DNA of 64,000 nt from Enterobacter sp. RIT418 (lineage in GTDB: Bacteria; Pseudomonadota; Gammaproteobacteria; Enterobacterales; Enterobacteriaceae), in contig NZ_QBJD02000009.1 of the NCBI RefSeq assembly GCF_003057745.1, positions 124,001 to 188,000 of the forward strand, given 5' to 3'. The notes beneath the pieces are model-generated. The model was not told the origin of the DNA. It searched no databases and saw only the letters and a program-made list of their open reading frames with translations. The first letter of the stretch is position 1; every line of letters starts with the position of its first letter. Positions 26,274-36,555 of the stretch are shown one piece after another. The position numbers and the translations under genes are program-made.

Positions 26274-27698
26274 ATGACTAAAAAACTCCACATAAAAACC
26301 TGGGGCTGTCAGATGAACGAATACGATTCATCCAAGATGGCCGATCTGCTGGATACCACCCACGGATACCAGCTGACTGAAAACGCGAAAGAAGCCGATG
26401 TGCTGCTGCTTAACACCTGTTCAATTCGTGAAAAAGCGCAGGAAAAGGTCTTCCACCTGCTGGGTCGCTGGAAACTCCTCAAACGAAAAAATCCGGACCT
26501 GATTATCGGCGTGGGCGGCTGCGTTGCGTCGCAGGAAGGCAAGCTGATCCGCCAGAGAGCCCCGTACGTGGACATCGTCTTTGGTCCTCAGACTCTGCAC
26601 CGCCTGCCCGAGATGATCAATAAGGTTCGCGGCACGCGTAGCCCGGTCGTTGACGTGAGCTTCCCGGAGATCGAAAAGTTCGATCGCCTGCCGGAGCCGC
26701 GCGCCGACGGCCCGAGCGCCTACGTCTCTATCATGGAAGGCTGCAATAAGTACTGCACCTACTGCGTGGTGCCGTACACCCGAGGCGAAGAGGTCAGCCG
26801 CCCGGCGGACGACATCCTCTTCGAAATCGCGCAGCTTGCCGCGCAGGGCGTACGCGAAGTCAACCTGCTGGGCCAGAACGTGAACGCCTGGCGTGGAGAG
26901 AACTACGACGGCACCACCGGCAGCTTTGCCGAGCTGCTGCGCCTGGTGGCAGCCATTGACGGCATTGACCGCATTCGCTTTACCACCAGCCACCCGATGG
27001 AGTTTACCGACGACATCATTGATGTCTATCGCGATACGCCGGAGCTGGTGAGCTTCCTGCACCTGCCCATTCAGTGCGGCTCCGACCGCGTGTTGAACCT
27101 GATGGGGCGTCCGCATACGGTGCTGGAGTACAAATCTACCATCCGCAAGCTGCGTGAAGCGCGTCCGGATATCCAGATCAGTTCCGACTTCATCGTCGGC
27201 TTCCCTGGCGAAACCGCTGACGACTTCGAGCGCACCATGAAGCTCATTGGTGAAGTGAACTTTGACGTCAGCTACAGCTTTATCTTCTCTGCGCGTCCGG
27301 GTACGCCAGCGGCCGATATGGTTGACGACGTGCCGGAAGAAGAGAAAAAACAGCGTCTGTATATCCTGCAGGAGCGCATCAACCAGCAGGCAAACGCCTG
27401 GAGCCGCCGCATGCTCGGTACCGTCCAGCGTATTCTGGTGGAAGGCACCTCGCGCAAGAGCATCATGGAACTCTCTGGCCGCACGGAGAATAACCGCGTG
27501 GTGAACTTCGAAGGCACGCCGGATATGATCGGTAAGTTCGTGGACGTCGAGATTGTCGAGGTGTTGACCAACTCCCTGCGCGCAAAGCTGGTGCGCACCG
27601 AGGACGAAATGGGCCTGCGCATCGCCGAGTCTCCGGAATCCGTGATCTCCCGCACCCGCAAAGTAAACGATTCTGGCGTCGGTATTTATCAGCCTTAA
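26274..27698 (+). CDS. miaB: tRNA methylthiotransferase MiaB
   Basis: MiaB adds the 2-methylthio group to N6-isopentenyl-A37 in tRNAs, a radical-SAM reaction. It has 474 residues from the ATG at 26274, equal to E. coli. The auxiliary 4Fe-4S cluster cysteines are in [11 protein letters not shown] (Cys12), LNTCSIREK and [11 protein letters not shown]. The radical-SAM motif is CNKYCTYC, and a C-terminal TRAM domain covers about residues 378-445. The frame is open far upstream, but that part overlaps ubiF on the other strand and is not coding. Confidence 0.97.
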   Translation: MTKKLHIKTWGCQMNEYDSSKMADLLDTTHGYQLTENAKEADVLLLNTCSIREKAQEKVFHLLGRWKLLKRKNPDLIIGVGGCVASQEGKLIRQRAPYVDIVFGPQTLHRLPEMINKVRGTRSPVVDVSFPEIEKFDRLPEPRADGPSAYVSIMEGCNKYCTYCVVPYTRGEEVSRPADDILFEIAQLAAQGVREVNLLGQNVNAWRGENYDGTTGSFAELLRLVAAIDGIDRIRFTTSHPMEFTDDIIDVYRDTPELVSFLHLPIQCGSDRVLNLMGRPHTVLEYKSTIRKLREARPDIQISSDFIVGFPGETADDFERTMKLIGEVNFDVSYSFIFSARPGTPAADMVDDVPEEEKKQRLYILQERINQQANAWSRRMLGTVQRILVEGTSRKSIMELSGRTENNRVVNFEGTPDMIGKFVDVEIVEVLTNSLRAKLVRTEDEMGLRIAESPESVISRTRKVNDSGVGIYQP

Positions 27699-27704
27699 TC
27701 CTTC

Positions 27705-27727
27705 AGGCCTGCCCTTCCGGCAGGCCT
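27705..27727 (+). terminator. Terminator-like hairpin after miaB
   Basis: AGGCCTGCC and GGCAGGCCT form a perfect 9-bp stem around CTTCC, followed by TGTATTTCC. The T tract is weak. Confidence 0.65.
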
Positions 27728-27857
27728 TGTATTTCCTTCCATCGTCCCCAATATCTTCCGCAATGCTTGCGCCTTTATTCTGTGGCGTGAATAATTTCGG
27801 TAATGGCCGCGTTACTACGCCACCACCAGGTCAGCTAAACCATCAAAGAGGAACGGT

Positions 27858-28904
27858 TTGAACATAGACACGCGTGAAATTAGCCTTGAGCCAGCAGACA
27901 ACGCTCGCCTGCTGAGCCTGTGCGGGCCGTTTGATGACAACATCAAGCAACTGGAGCGACGTCTGGGTATCGAAATCTATCGTCGCGATAACCATTTCAA
28001 ACTCACCGGACGCCCAATCTGCGTCAACGCCGCTGCGGATATTCTTCGCAGCCTGTATGTCGATACCGCCCCGATGCGCGGCGAAATTCAGGATATCGAG
28101 CCGGAGCAAATCCACCTCGCGATCAAAGAAGCGCGCGTGCTTGAGCAAAGCGCGGAGAGCGTGCCGGACTACGGCAAGGCGATTCACATCAAGACCAAGC
28201 GCGGCGTGATCAAGCCGCGCACGCCGAACCAGGCGCAGTACATCGCCAACATTCTCGATCACGACATCACCTTCGGCGTGGGTCCGGCGGGTACGGGTAA
28301 AACCTATCTGGCCGTCGCCGCCGCGGTAGACGCCCTTGAGCGCCAGGACATTCGCCGCATTCTGCTGACGCGTCCTGCGGTGGAGGCCGGTGAAAAGCTA
28401 GGCTTCCTGCCGGGTGATTTGAGTCAGAAAGTCGATCCGTATCTGCGCCCGCTCTATGACGCGCTGTTCGAAATGCTCGGCTTTGAGAAAGTCGAGAAGC
28501 TGATTGAGCGTAACGTCATTGAAGTTGCGCCGCTGGCCTACATGCGCGGCCGCACCCTGAACGATGCCTTTATCATCCTCGATGAGAGCCAGAACACCAC
28601 TATCGAACAGATGAAAATGTTCCTGACGCGCATTGGCTTTAACTCAAAGGCGGTCATCACCGGCGACGTCACCCAGATTGACCTGCCGCGAAATACTAAG
28701 TCCGGCCTGCGCCACGCCATTGAAGTCCTGGCGGAAGTGGATGAAATCAGCTTTAACTTCTTCCACAGCGAAGACGTGGTGCGCCACCCGGTTGTTGCGC
28801 GCATCGTTAACGCCTATGAGGCCTGGGAAGAAGCCGATCAGAAACGCAGGGCCGAACTGGCCGCAGAACGCAAGCGCGACGCGCAGGAGCAAGAACAAAA
28901 ATGA
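27858..28904 (+). CDS. ybeZ: PhoH-like ATPase YbeZ
   Basis: YbeZ is a PhoH-family P-loop ATPase, found in E. coli in association with the endoribonuclease YbeY. It has 348 residues. Walker A is GPAGTGKT (about residue 140), Walker B is [11 protein letters not shown], and the GDVTQIDLP and R-finger-like HPVVARIV motifs follow. The N-terminal 110 residues are a KH-like domain. The start codon is TTG, preceded by AAAGAGGAACGG with proper spacing, and the first residues MNIDTREI match E. coli. Its end overlaps ybeY by 4 bp (ATGA). The C terminus is Lys/Glu-rich. Confidence 0.95.
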   Translation: MNIDTREISLEPADNARLLSLCGPFDDNIKQLERRLGIEIYRRDNHFKLTGRPICVNAAADILRSLYVDTAPMRGEIQDIEPEQIHLAIKEARVLEQSAESVPDYGKAIHIKTKRGVIKPRTPNQAQYIANILDHDITFGVGPAGTGKTYLAVAAAVDALERQDIRRILLTRPAVEAGEKLGFLPGDLSQKVDPYLRPLYDALFEMLGFEKVEKLIERNVIEVAPLAYMRGRTLNDAFIILDESQNTTIEQMKMFLTRIGFNSKAVITGDVTQIDLPRNTKSGLRHAIEVLAEVDEISFNFFHSEDVVRHPVVARIVNAYEAWEEADQKRRAELAAERKRDAQEQEQK

Positions 28905-29368
28905 GTCAGGTGATCCTCGATTTACAGCTGGCCTGTGAAGATAATTCCGGCATGCCAGAAGAGGCACAGTTTCAGAAATGGCTGGATGCGGTTATCCCCC
29001 AGTTTCAGGAAGAATCAGAAGTCACGATTCGCCTGGTGGATGAAGCGGAAAGCCATGAGCTTAACCTGACCTATCGCGGGAAAGATAAGCCGACCAACGT
29101 GCTCTCTTTCCCATTCGAAGCGCCTCCGGGCATGGAGATGCCGCTGTTAGGCGATCTGATCATCTGCCGTCAGGTGGTTGAGCAGGAAGCCAAAGAGCAG
29201 CAAAAGCCGCTTGAGGCCCACTGGGCGCATATGGTGGTTCACGGCAGCCTGCACCTGTTGGGCTACGATCACATTGAAGATGACGAAGCGGAAGAGATGG
29301 AGTCCCTCGAGACAGAGATAATGCTTGCTCTGGGCTATGAGGACCCGTACATTGCCGAGAAAGAATAG
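28901..29368 (+). CDS. ybeY: Endoribonuclease/rRNA maturation factor YbeY
   Basis: YbeY is a zinc metalloprotein needed for 16S rRNA 3'-end maturation and 70S quality control. It has 155 residues. The signature [11 protein letters not shown] supplies three zinc histidines, and the conserved Arg is in [17 protein letters not shown]. The ATG overlaps the ybeZ stop. After the gene come two hairpins before ybeX, so the four-gene ybeZYX-lnt operon has a structured internal junction. Confidence 0.96.
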   Translation: MSQVILDLQLACEDNSGMPEEAQFQKWLDAVIPQFQEESEVTIRLVDEAESHELNLTYRGKDKPTNVLSFPFEAPPGMEMPLLGDLIICRQVVEQEAKEQQKPLEAHWAHMVVHGSLHLLGYDHIEDDEAEEMESLETEIMLALGYEDPYIAEKE

Positions 29369-29391
29369 TCAGCCCCAGGCTGACTAACATG

Positions 29392-29418
29392 CCGCCGCGC
29401 AAGGAAATAGCGCGGCGG
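29392..29418 (+). promoter_or_regulatory. Stem-loop between ybeY and ybeX
   Basis: CCGCCGCGC and GCGCGGCGG form a perfect GC-rich 9-bp stem around AAGGAAATA. A smaller hairpin (TCAGCC/GGCTGA, 29369-29383) begins right after the ybeY stop. Neither has a T tract, so processing or stability control of the operon mRNA is likelier than termination. Confidence 0.45.
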
Positions 29419-29456
29419 TGAACTGAGAACCAACAAGAGAACCCTTAACAAACGCC

Positions 29457-30335
29457 ATGAGCGACGACAATTCACACAGTAGCGACACTCCAAACACTAA
29501 AAAGGGATTTTTCTCCCTTATTCTGAACCAGCTTTTCCACGGCGAGCCCAAAAACCGTGACGAACTGCTGGAGCTGATCCGTGATTCCGGGCAAAACGAT
29601 CTTATCGATGAAGATACGCGCGAGATGCTCGAAGGGGTAATGGACATCGCCGACCAGCGCGTGCGCGACATCATGATCCCCCGCTCGCAGATGATCACCC
29701 TGAAACGCAACCAGACGCTGGACGAGTGCCTCGATGTCATCATCGAATCCGCCCACTCGCGTTTCCCGGTTATCAGCGAAGATAAAGATCACATTGAAGG
29801 CATTCTGATGGCGAAGGATCTGCTGCCGTTTATGCGCAGCGACGCGGAAGCCTTCAGCATGGAAAAAGTGTTACGCCAGGCCGTGGTTGTGCCGGAAAGC
29901 AAACGTGTGGACCGGATGCTGAAAGAGTTTCGCTCTCAGCGCTACCACATGGCGATTGTGATTGATGAGTTTGGCGGCGTCTCGGGTCTGGTCACGATCG
30001 AGGATATCCTTGAGCTGATCGTGGGCGAAATCGAAGACGAATACGACGAAGAAGAAGATATCGACTTCCGTCAGCTGAGCCGCCACACCTGGACCGTGCG
30101 CGCGCTGGCGTCCATTGAGGACTTCAACGACGCCTTCGGCACCCACTTCAGCGATGAAGAAGTGGATACCATTGGTGGGCTGGTAATGCAGGCCTTTGGC
30201 CATCTCCCGGCGCGCGGCGAGACCGTTGACATCGACGGTTACCAATTCAAGGTCGCCATGGCCGACAGCCGACGTATTATTCAGGTTCACGTCAGAACGC
30301 CGGACGACTCACCGGTGCCAAAACTGGAAGATTAA
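29457..30335 (+). CDS. ybeX: CBS-domain protein YbeX (CorC)
   Basis: YbeX is a soluble CorC/HlyC-family protein once linked to Mg2+/Co2+ efflux with CorA and more recently to ribosome homeostasis in E. coli. It has 292 residues and no membrane segment. Two CBS domains (about residues 70-130 and 135-190) contain IMIPRSQM and [20 protein letters not shown], then [21 protein letters not shown]. An acidic linker (DEYDEEEDI) leads to the C-terminal CorC/HlyC domain. It lies between ybeY and lnt and is probably co-transcribed with both. Confidence 0.95.
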   Translation: MSDDNSHSSDTPNTKKGFFSLILNQLFHGEPKNRDELLELIRDSGQNDLIDEDTREMLEGVMDIADQRVRDIMIPRSQMITLKRNQTLDECLDVIIESAHSRFPVISEDKDHIEGILMAKDLLPFMRSDAEAFSMEKVLRQAVVVPESKRVDRMLKEFRSQRYHMAIVIDEFGGVSGLVTIEDILELIVGEIEDEYDEEEDIDFRQLSRHTWTVRALASIEDFNDAFGTHFSDEEVDTIGGLVMQAFGHLPARGETVDIDGYQFKVAMADSRRIIQVHVRTPDDSPVPKLED

Positions 30336-30340
30336 TGTAA

Positions 30341-31879
30341 ATGGCATTTGCCCCATTCTTTGAACGCCAGCGCGTCCGTCTGCTGCTGGCGCTGTTACTC
30401 GGAGCCAGCGGTACGCTGGCTTTTTCGCCTTACGATATCTGGCCAGCGGCCATTCTCTCCCTGATGGGGCTACAGGGTTTAACCCTGAATCGCCGCCCGG
30501 TGCAGGCCGCGGCTATCGGCTACGTCTGGGGGCTGGGGCTCTTCGGTTCCGGCATTAACTGGGTCTACGTCAGCATCGCGCAGTTTGGCGGAATGCCCGG
30601 CCCGGTTAACGTTTTCCTCGTCGTGCTGCTCGCCGCTTACCTCTCGCTTTACACCGGCCTGTTCGCGGGCATCCTCTCTCGCCTGTGGCCCAAAACGACC
30701 TGGATCCGCGTGGCGATTGCCGCCCCCGTTGTCTGGCAGATAACTGAATTTCTGCGTGGCTGGGTGCTGACCGGCTTCCCGTGGCTGCAGTTCGGCTATA
30801 GCCAGATCGACGGCCCGCTGAAAGGGATGGCGCCAGTCATGGGCGTAGAGGCGATTAACTTCCTGCTGATGGTCGTCAGCGGCCTGCTGGTGCTGGCCCT
30901 GACCGCGCGCAGCTGGAAGCCCCTGGTTGCCGCGCTGGTGCTGTTCGCTCTGCCCTTCCCGCTGCGTTACGTTCAGTGGTTCACCCCGCAGCCCGAGCGC
31001 GCCATGCAGGTTTCTATGGTGCAGGGGGATATTCCTCAGGCGCTGAAGTGGGATGAAAATCAGCTTATCAACACGCTGAAAATCTACGCCAACGCCACCG
31101 AGCAGGTGATGGGAAAATCCCAGATGGTGATCTGGCCGGAGTCCGCCATTCCGGATCTGGAAATTAACCAGCAGCCGTTCCTGAAGATGATGGATAACCT
31201 GCTGCGCGCGCGCGACACCACGCTGATTACCGGAATCGTTGATGCGCGGCTCAACCAGCAGAACCGCTACGATACGTACAACACCATCATTACGCTCGGC
31301 AAGGGCAGCGAGTACAGCTACGACTCAACCGACCGCTACAACAAAAACCATCTGGTACCGTTTGGCGAGTTTGTGCCTCTGGAGTCGATTCTGCGCCCGC
31401 TGGCTCCGTTCTTTGACCTGCCGATGTCCTCCTTCAGCCGCGGGCCGTACGTTCAGCCGCAGCTGCACGCGCACGGCTTTGCGCTGACGCCCGCCATTTG
31501 CTACGAAATCATCCTCGGCGAGCAGGTGCGCGATAACTTCCGTCCGGACACGGACTACCTGCTGACTATTTCGAACGACGCCTGGTTTGGCAAGTCGATT
31601 GGCCCGTGGCAACACTTCCAGATGGCGCGCATGCGTTCGCTTGAGCTGGCTCGTCCGCTGCTGCGCAGCACCAACAACGGCATCACCGCCGTGATTGGTC
31701 CGCAGGGTGAAATTCAGGCGATGCTCCCGCAGTTCACCCGTGACGTGCTGACCGCAAAGGTCACGCCAACCACGGGCCTGACCCCGTACGCCCGTACCGG
31801 CAACTGGCCGCTGTGGGTGCTGACCGCGCTGTTTGGCTTTGGCGCCGTGGTAATGAGCCTTCGTCAGCGTCGCAAATAA
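30341..31879 (+). CDS. lnt: Apolipoprotein N-acyltransferase Lnt
   Basis: Lnt performs the last step of lipoprotein maturation, N-acylation of the lipidated cysteine, in the inner membrane. It has 512 residues. The N-terminal 200 residues form about six membrane helices, followed by a periplasmic nitrilase-like domain. The catalytic triad Glu-Lys-Cys is visible in [21 protein letters not shown] and [11 protein letters not shown] last membrane helix is near the C terminus ([19 protein letters not shown]). Six lipoproteins or candidates in this window (ChiQ, LptE, RlpA among them) depend on it. The gene starts 5 bp after ybeX. Confidence 0.96.
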   Translation: MAFAPFFERQRVRLLLALLLGASGTLAFSPYDIWPAAILSLMGLQGLTLNRRPVQAAAIGYVWGLGLFGSGINWVYVSIAQFGGMPGPVNVFLVVLLAAYLSLYTGLFAGILSRLWPKTTWIRVAIAAPVVWQITEFLRGWVLTGFPWLQFGYSQIDGPLKGMAPVMGVEAINFLLMVVSGLLVLALTARSWKPLVAALVLFALPFPLRYVQWFTPQPERAMQVSMVQGDIPQALKWDENQLINTLKIYANATEQVMGKSQMVIWPESAIPDLEINQQPFLKMMDNLLRARDTTLITGIVDARLNQQNRYDTYNTIITLGKGSEYSYDSTDRYNKNHLVPFGEFVPLESILRPLAPFFDLPMSSFSRGPYVQPQLHAHGFALTPAICYEIILGEQVRDNFRPDTDYLLTISNDAWFGKSIGPWQHFQMARMRSLELARPLLRSTNNGITAVIGPQGEIQAMLPQFTRDVLTAKVTPTTGLTPYARTGNWPLWVLTALFGFGAVVMSLRQRRK

Positions 31880-31881
31880 CC

Positions 31882-31923
31882 TTCCCCCTCCCCCTAGCCC
31901 TCTCCCCATAGGGGAGAGGGAAC
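31882..31923 (+). repeat. CCCTCTCCC palindromic repeat, copy 3
   Basis: CCTAGCCCTCTCCCC is paired with GGGGAGAGGG across ATA, directly after lnt. With copy 4, in the opposite orientation 40 bases away, it forms a BIME-like pair. Confidence 0.75.
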
Positions 31924-31961
31924 GGTTTTCTGCACTTTTTCAAAATCCAGCTCCGCCTTTT

Positions 31962-31997
31962 CCCCTCTCCCTTCCAGGGAGAGGGATAGGGTGAGGG
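31962..31997 (-). repeat. CCCTCTCCC palindromic repeat, copy 4
   Basis: CCCCTCTCCC and GGGAGAGGG surround TTCCA and are followed by ATAGGGTGAGGG, that is, the CCTCACCC side lies to the right. It is inverted relative to copy 3. Confidence 0.75.
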
Positions 31998-32003
31998 TCA
32001 ATT

Positions 32004-32020
32004 CTGGCACGCCTATTGCT
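32004..32020 (+). promoter_or_regulatory. Sigma-54 promoter of gltIJKL
   Basis: CTGGCAC-N5-TTGCT matches the RpoN consensus (TGGCAC-N5-TTGCW) without mismatch. It lies 273 bases upstream of gltI, giving a long leader. The E. coli gltI operon belongs to the nitrogen-limitation (NtrC/RpoN) regulon. Confidence 0.8.
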
Positions 32021-32087
32021 TTGTTTGTTCTCGCAAACGCTTTCTGGCTTAACGTGCAACCTTGTCGCACCAGCGTAGATCGTCGGT

Positions 32088-32104
32088 AGCACCGAAACGG
32101 TGCA
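32088..32104. promoter_or_regulatory. NtrC-like palindrome in the gltI leader
   Basis: GCACC-N5-GGTGC is a perfect palindrome and, with the flanking A on the right, matches the NtrC consensus TGCACC-N5-GGTGCA at 11 of 12 positions. It lies about 70 bp downstream of the sigma-54 promoter, possible for an enhancer but unusual. It could instead be a leader RNA hairpin. Confidence 0.45.
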
Positions 32105-32293
32105 ACGGGAGATTATTGCCTCTGAATGGTGCGGCGCGCTTCGCAAAAATAAACAATAACGCAGCAAAATCTTTACATTAAGCCAGACTAAATGTTAACA
32201 AGCTTGCATAACACTGCACTCGCACAGCGCGAGATATAACAACATCACAATGGGTATCAATGCGTCACTGACGCTGATAAGAAGGAGTTGGGT

Positions 32294-33199
32294 ATGCAAT
32301 TACGTAAACTGGCCACAGCAATGCTGGTGATGGGGATGTCGGCGGGCGTCGTTCACGCTGAAGACGCTCTGAAAGCAGGAAGCACGCTCGACAAGATCGC
32401 CAAAAACGGCGTTATCGTGGTCGGCCACCGTGAATCATCCGTCCCGTTCTCTTACTACGACAACACGCAAAAAGTCGTGGGCTATTCACAGGACTACTCC
32501 AACGCCATCGTTGAAGCCGTGAAGAAAAAGCTGAACAAACCCGATCTGCAGGTGAAGATGATCCCAATCACTTCACAGAACCGCATTCCCCTGCTGCAGA
32601 ACGGCACCTTCGATTTTGAGTGTGGTTCCACCACCAACAACCTTGAGCGCCAGAAACAGGCGGCCTTCTCCGACACCATCTTCGTTGTCGGCACCCGTCT
32701 GCTGACCAAGAAAGGCGGCGACATCAAAGATTTTGCCGATCTGAAGGGTAAAGCGGTCGTCGTGACGTCCGGCACGACGTCAGAAGTGCTGCTGCACAAG
32801 CTGAACGACGAGAAGAAAATGGATATGCGCATCATCAGCGCGAAAGACCACGGCGACTCCTTCCGTACCCTGGAAAGCGGTCGCGCCGTCGCGTTTATGA
32901 TGGACGATGCGCTGCTGGCCGGCGAGCGTGCAAAAGCGAAGAAACCGGACAACTGGGAAATCGTGGGCACCGCGCAGTCTAAAGAGGCCTACGGCTGCAT
33001 GCTGCGCAAAGACGACGCCGACTTTAAAAAGCTGATCGATGACACCATCGCTCAGGCACAGACGTCCGGCGAAGCGGAGAAATGGTTCGACAAATGGTTC
33101 AAGAACCCTATTCCACCGAAGAACCTGAACATGAACTTCGAACTGTCCGATGACATGAAAGCGCTGTTCAAAACACCAAACGACAAAGCTCTTAACTAA
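32294..33199 (+). CDS. gltI: Glutamate/aspartate-binding periplasmic protein GltI
   Basis: GltI captures L-glutamate and L-aspartate for the GltJKL ABC transporter. It has 301 residues with a signal peptide ending VVHA-ED (about residue 22). The SBP family 3 core starts TLDKIAKNGVIVVGHRESSVPFSY; CGSTTNNLERQKQ and TSGTTSEVLL line the ligand site. The ATG at 32294 has AAGGAG six bases upstream; an in-frame TTG two codons earlier is a worse choice. It is the first gene of gltIJKL, behind a sigma-54 promoter, and its 3' region yields the SroC RNA. Confidence 0.96.
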   Translation: MQLRKLATAMLVMGMSAGVVHAEDALKAGSTLDKIAKNGVIVVGHRESSVPFSYYDNTQKVVGYSQDYSNAIVEAVKKKLNKPDLQVKMIPITSQNRIPLLQNGTFDFECGSTTNNLERQKQAAFSDTIFVVGTRLLTKKGGDIKDFADLKGKAVVVTSGTTSEVLLHKLNDEKKMDMRIISAKDHGDSFRTLESGRAVAFMMDDALLAGERAKAKKPDNWEIVGTAQSKEAYGCMLRKDDADFKKLIDDTIAQAQTSGEAEKWFDKWFKNPIPPKNLNMNFELSDDMKALFKTPNDKALN

Positions 33200-33341
33200 T
33201 TAGAACAACAGGGGCGGGAATACCTGCCCTCTCGATTGTCGGGAAGCACGGACAGACTATACGCGGAGTGGTCGTTCCCCACTCAGCGCGAAAATGAGCT
33301 TCTCACCAATCTTCGAGGGTAGCGCTGCTACCCTTTTTTTT
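33179..33341 (+). ncRNA. sroC: SroC RNA (gltI-gltJ intercistronic, GcvB sponge)
   Basis: The 154-bp gap after gltI carries conserved blocks (GGGCGGGAATACCTGCCC, CTCGATTGTCGGGAA, CACGGACAGACT) that I recognise from E. coli and Salmonella SroC. SroC is a roughly 160-nt decay product of the gltIJKL message that removes the sRNA GcvB. The 3' end is fixed by the terminator at 33316-33341; the 5' end given is an estimate from the usual length and lies inside the last codons of gltI. Confidence 0.7.
33316..33341 (+). terminator. Rho-independent terminator inside gltIJKL
   Basis: GGGTAGC and GCTACCC pair around GCT, followed by eight T. It ends SroC and lowers expression of gltJKL relative to the binding protein gene gltI. 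Confidence 0.88.
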
Positions 33342-33353
33342 CTGGAGTTTATT

Positions 33354-34094
33354 ATGTCAATCGACTGGAACTGGGGCATCTTTCTGCAACAAGCCCCGTT
33401 CGGCAACACCACCTATCTCGGCTGGCTCTGGAGCGGCTTTCAGGTCACCGTTACGTTATCCATAACGGCGTGGATTATCGCGTTTCTCGTCGGCTCGCTG
33501 TTCGGTATTCTGCGTACCGTACCCAACCGCTTTCTCTCCATGCTCGGCACTCTGTATGTGGAACTGTTCCGAAACGTTCCGCTGATCGTGCAGTTCTTTA
33601 CCTGGTATCTGGTGATCCCAGAACTGCTGCCGGAAAATATCGGCATGTGGTTCAAGGCAGAGCTGGACCCCAACGTGCAGTTCTTCGTCTCCTCCATGCT
33701 GTGTCTGGGGCTGTTCACCGCCGCGCGCGTCTGCGAGCAGGTACGCGCGGCCATTCAGTCGCTGCCGCGCGGACAGAAGAACGCCGCGCTGGCGATGGGG
33801 CTGACGCTGCCGCAGGCCTACCGCTACGTGCTGCTGCCAAACGCCTATCGCGTCATTGTCCCACCGATGACCTCAGAGATGATGAACCTGGTAAAAAACT
33901 CGGCCATCGCCTCGACCATCGGCCTGGTGGACATGGCCGCGCAGGCGGGCAAGCTGCTGGATTACTCCGCACACGCGTGGGAATCCTTCACGGCCATTAC
34001 GCTCGCGTATGTTCTGATTAACGCTTTCATCATGCTGGTAATGAACCTGGTTGAACGCAAAATTCGCCTGCCGGGCAATATGGGGGGCAAATAA
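33354..34094 (+). CDS. gltJ: Glutamate/aspartate ABC transporter permease GltJ
   Basis: GltJ is one of two inner-membrane permeases of the GltIJKL importer. It has 246 residues, the E. coli length. It is of the HisMQ type with about five membrane segments and the EAA loop ([27 protein letters not shown]) that contacts the ATPase. The ATG at 33354 follows CTGGAG; upstream in-frame codons run through the SroC terminator and are not coding. It overlaps gltK by one base (TAATG). Confidence 0.96.
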   Translation: MSIDWNWGIFLQQAPFGNTTYLGWLWSGFQVTVTLSITAWIIAFLVGSLFGILRTVPNRFLSMLGTLYVELFRNVPLIVQFFTWYLVIPELLPENIGMWFKAELDPNVQFFVSSMLCLGLFTAARVCEQVRAAIQSLPRGQKNAALAMGLTLPQAYRYVLLPNAYRVIVPPMTSEMMNLVKNSAIASTIGLVDMAAQAGKLLDYSAHAWESFTAITLAYVLINAFIMLVMNLVERKIRLPGNMGGK

Positions 34095-34768
34095 TGTACG
34101 AATTTGACTGGAGTTCTATCGTTCCTTCCATGCCGTACCTGCTGGATGGCCTGTTGATTACGTTAAAAATCACCGTCATTGCCATCATCATCGGTATCGT
34201 CTGGGGAACCCTGCTGGCGGTGATGCGCCTGTCGAGCTTTAAGCCGCTCGCCTGGTTTGCGACCGCGTACGTTAACGTTTTCCGCTCCATCCCGCTGGTG
34301 ATGGTGCTGCTGTGGTTTTACCTGATTGTTCCCGGCTTTCTGCAAAACGTGCTGGGGCTGTCGCCGAAAACCGACATCCGCCTGATCTCCGCGATGGTGG
34401 CGTTCTCGATGTTTGAGGCCGCGTACTACTCGGAGATTATCCGTGCGGGCATTCAAAGCATCTCCCGCGGGCAGTCCAGCGCCGCGCTGGCGCTGGGAAT
34501 GACGCACTGGCAGTCAATGAAGCTGATTATTCTGCCGCAGGCGTTTCGCGCCATGGTCCCGCTCCTGCTGACGCAGGGCATAGTGCTGTTCCAGGATACC
34601 TCGTTGGTCTACGTTCTTAGCCTGGCGGACTTCTTCCGCACCGCGTCAACCATTGGCGAGCGTGATGGTACCCAGGTTGAGATGGTCCTGTTCGCGGGCG
34701 GGGTCTATTTTGTGATTAGTTTAAGCGCGTCGCTGTTGGTCAGCTGGCTGAAGAAAAGGACTGTATGA
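34094..34768 (+). CDS. gltK: Glutamate/aspartate ABC transporter permease GltK
   Basis: GltK is the second permease of the importer and pairs with GltJ. It has 224 residues and about five membrane segments. The EAA loop reads [23 protein letters not shown]. Translation is coupled to gltJ through the TAATG overlap and to gltL through overlapping ATG codons at its stop. The C terminus ends SWLKKRTV, giving a positive cytoplasmic tail. Confidence 0.96.
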   Translation: MYEFDWSSIVPSMPYLLDGLLITLKITVIAIIIGIVWGTLLAVMRLSSFKPLAWFATAYVNVFRSIPLVMVLLWFYLIVPGFLQNVLGLSPKTDIRLISAMVAFSMFEAAYYSEIIRAGIQSISRGQSSAALALGMTHWQSMKLIILPQAFRAMVPLLLTQGIVLFQDTSLVYVLSLADFFRTASTIGERDGTQVEMVLFAGGVYFVISLSASLLVSWLKKRTV

Positions 34769-35493
34769 TGATTTCCCTGAAAAATGTTTCAAAATGGTAT
34801 GGGCACTTTCAGGTGCTGACCGACTGCTCCACCGAAGTAAAAAAAGGCGACGTGGTCGTGGTGTGTGGGCCGTCCGGCTCCGGAAAATCGACGCTCATTA
34901 AAACGGTGAACGGCCTGGAACCCGTGCAGCAAGGCGAGATCGTGGTTAACGGCACCAGGGTTAATGACAAGAAGACAAATCTGGCTCAGTTGCGCTCCCA
35001 CGTTGGGATGGTGTTTCAGCACTTTGAGCTGTTCCCGCACCTCTCCATTATTGAGAACCTGACGCTGGCGCAGGTAAAAGTGCTTAAGCGCGATAAAAAG
35101 GCGGCGCGCGAAAAAGGGCTGAAGCTGCTTGAGCGCGTGGGGCTTTCCGCTCACGCCGATAAATTCCCGGCACAGCTTTCCGGCGGCCAGCAGCAGCGCG
35201 TGGCGATCGCCCGCGCGCTGTGTATGGACCCCGTCGCCATGCTGTTCGACGAACCCACTTCGGCACTCGATCCCGAGATGATCAACGAAGTGCTGGACGT
35301 CATGGTCGAGCTGGCTCACGAAGGGATGACCATGATGGTGGTGACGCACGAGATGGGCTTCGCCCGCAAGGTGGCCAACCGCGTGATCTTCATGGATGAA
35401 GGGAAGATCGTCGAAGACTCGCCGAAAGAAGAGTTCTTCGCCAATCCGAAATCCGATCGCGCAAAAGATTTCCTCGCCAAAATCCTGCACTAA
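34768..35493 (+). CDS. gltL: Glutamate/aspartate ABC transporter ATP-binding protein GltL
   Basis: GltL hydrolyses ATP to drive GltIJK uptake of glutamate and aspartate. It has 241 residues from the second of two adjacent ATG codons (34765 and 34768); the second gives the E. coli length and lies 7 bases after AAAAGGA. Walker A is GPSGSGKST, the Q loop is in [12 protein letters not shown], the ABC signature is LSGGQQQR, Walker B is [12 protein letters not shown], and the H-loop is VTHEMGFA. It is the last gene of the operon, with a long perfect stem after it. Confidence 0.97.
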   Translation: MISLKNVSKWYGHFQVLTDCSTEVKKGDVVVVCGPSGSGKSTLIKTVNGLEPVQQGEIVVNGTRVNDKKTNLAQLRSHVGMVFQHFELFPHLSIIENLTLAQVKVLKRDKKAAREKGLKLLERVGLSAHADKFPAQLSGGQQQRVAIARALCMDPVAMLFDEPTSALDPEMINEVLDVMVELAHEGMTMMVVTHEMGFARKVANRVIFMDEGKIVEDSPKEEFFANPKSDRAKDFLAKILH

Positions 35494-35499
35494 TCTTTT

Positions 35500-35527
35500 C
35501 AGCGCGCAATCTGCGGATTGCGCGCTG
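35500..35527 (+). terminator. Stem-loop after gltL
   Basis: A perfect 12-bp stem (CAGCGCGCAATC with GATTGCGCGCTG) around TGCG is followed by a pyrimidine-rich rather than T-only tract. It probably ends the gltIJKL transcript. Confidence 0.65.
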
Positions 35528-35613
35528 CCTCACGCTTTCTCTCTCTTCTTCTCGTCGGCGTCTCAATGCAGCGTTAACCTTGTCACAAAATAACGCCAAG
35601 CATGGAGAACCTT

Positions 35614-36555
35614 ATGGCACAGCCAATTATTCTCGATTGCGATCCGGGTCATGACGACGCGATCGCCCTCGTTCTTGCCCTCGCCTCCCCGGAGCTGGAC
35701 GTCAAAGCCGTCACCTCGTCCGCCGGAAACCAGACGCCTGATAAAACCCTGCGCAACGTGCTGCGCATGCTGACGCTGCTTAAGCGCACCGATATTCCGG
35801 TCGCGGGCGGCGCGGTTAAGCCGCTGATGCGCGATCTGATTATTGCCGACAACGTCCACGGCGAGAGCGGCCTTGACGGCCCGGCGCTGCCGGAACCGGC
35901 CTTTGCGCCGCAAAGCTGCACTGCCGTAGAGCTGATGGCAAAGGTGCTGCGCGAAAGCAGCGAGCCCGTTACGCTGGTGGCAACCGGCCCGCAAACCAAC
36001 GTGGCGCTGCTGCTGAACGGCCATCCTGAGCTGCACGCTAAAATCGCGCGCATCGTCATCATGGGCGGCGCGATGGGGCTGGGTAACTGGACGCCAGCGG
36101 CGGAGTTCAACATCTTCGTCGACCCGGAAGCCGCTGAAATTGTGTTCCAGTCCGGTTTACCGATTGTGATGGCGGGGCTGGACGTTACCCACCGCGCGCA
36201 GATTATGGCGGCGGATATTGAGCGCTTCCGCGCCGTCGGCAATCCGGTTGCGACAACCGTTGCGGAGCTTCTCGATTTCTTTATGGAATACCATAAGGCT
36301 GAGAAATGGGGCTTCCACGGCGCGCCGCTGCACGATCCTTGCACCATTGCCTGGCTGCTGAAACCGGAGATGTTTACGACGGTGGACAGGTGGGTTGGCG
36401 TGGAGACGCAGGGAAAATACACGCAGGGCATGACGGTGGTGGATTACTACTCGCTGACCGGGAATAAGCCGAATACGACGGTAATGGTGGATATCGATCG
36501 GGAGGGGTTTGTCGATTTGCTGGCGGAGAGGCTGGCTTATTATAGTGCGGCCTGA
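35614..36555 (+). CDS. rihA: Pyrimidine-specific ribonucleoside hydrolase RihA
   Basis: RihA cleaves cytidine and uridine to base and ribose. It has 313 residues (E. coli 311). The Ca2+-binding cluster DCDPGHDDA is at the N terminus. Other conserved parts are [27 protein letters not shown], and [14 protein letters not shown] with the metal Asp and catalytic His. The ATG at 35614 follows GGAGAACCTT; an upstream in-frame ATG is poorer. The last two codons and stop (GCG GCC TGA) lie in a dispersed palindromic repeat, so the C terminus has been set by that element. Confidence 0.95.
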   Translation: MAQPIILDCDPGHDDAIALVLALASPELDVKAVTSSAGNQTPDKTLRNVLRMLTLLKRTDIPVAGGAVKPLMRDLIIADNVHGESGLDGPALPEPAFAPQSCTAVELMAKVLRESSEPVTLVATGPQTNVALLLNGHPELHAKIARIVIMGGAMGLGNWTPAAEFNIFVDPEAAEIVFQSGLPIVMAGLDVTHRAQIMAADIERFRAVGNPVATTVAELLDFFMEYHKAEKWGFHGAPLHDPCTIAWLLKPEMFTTVDRWVGVETQGKYTQGMTVVDYYSLTGNKPNTTVMVDIDREGFVDLLAERLAYYSAA

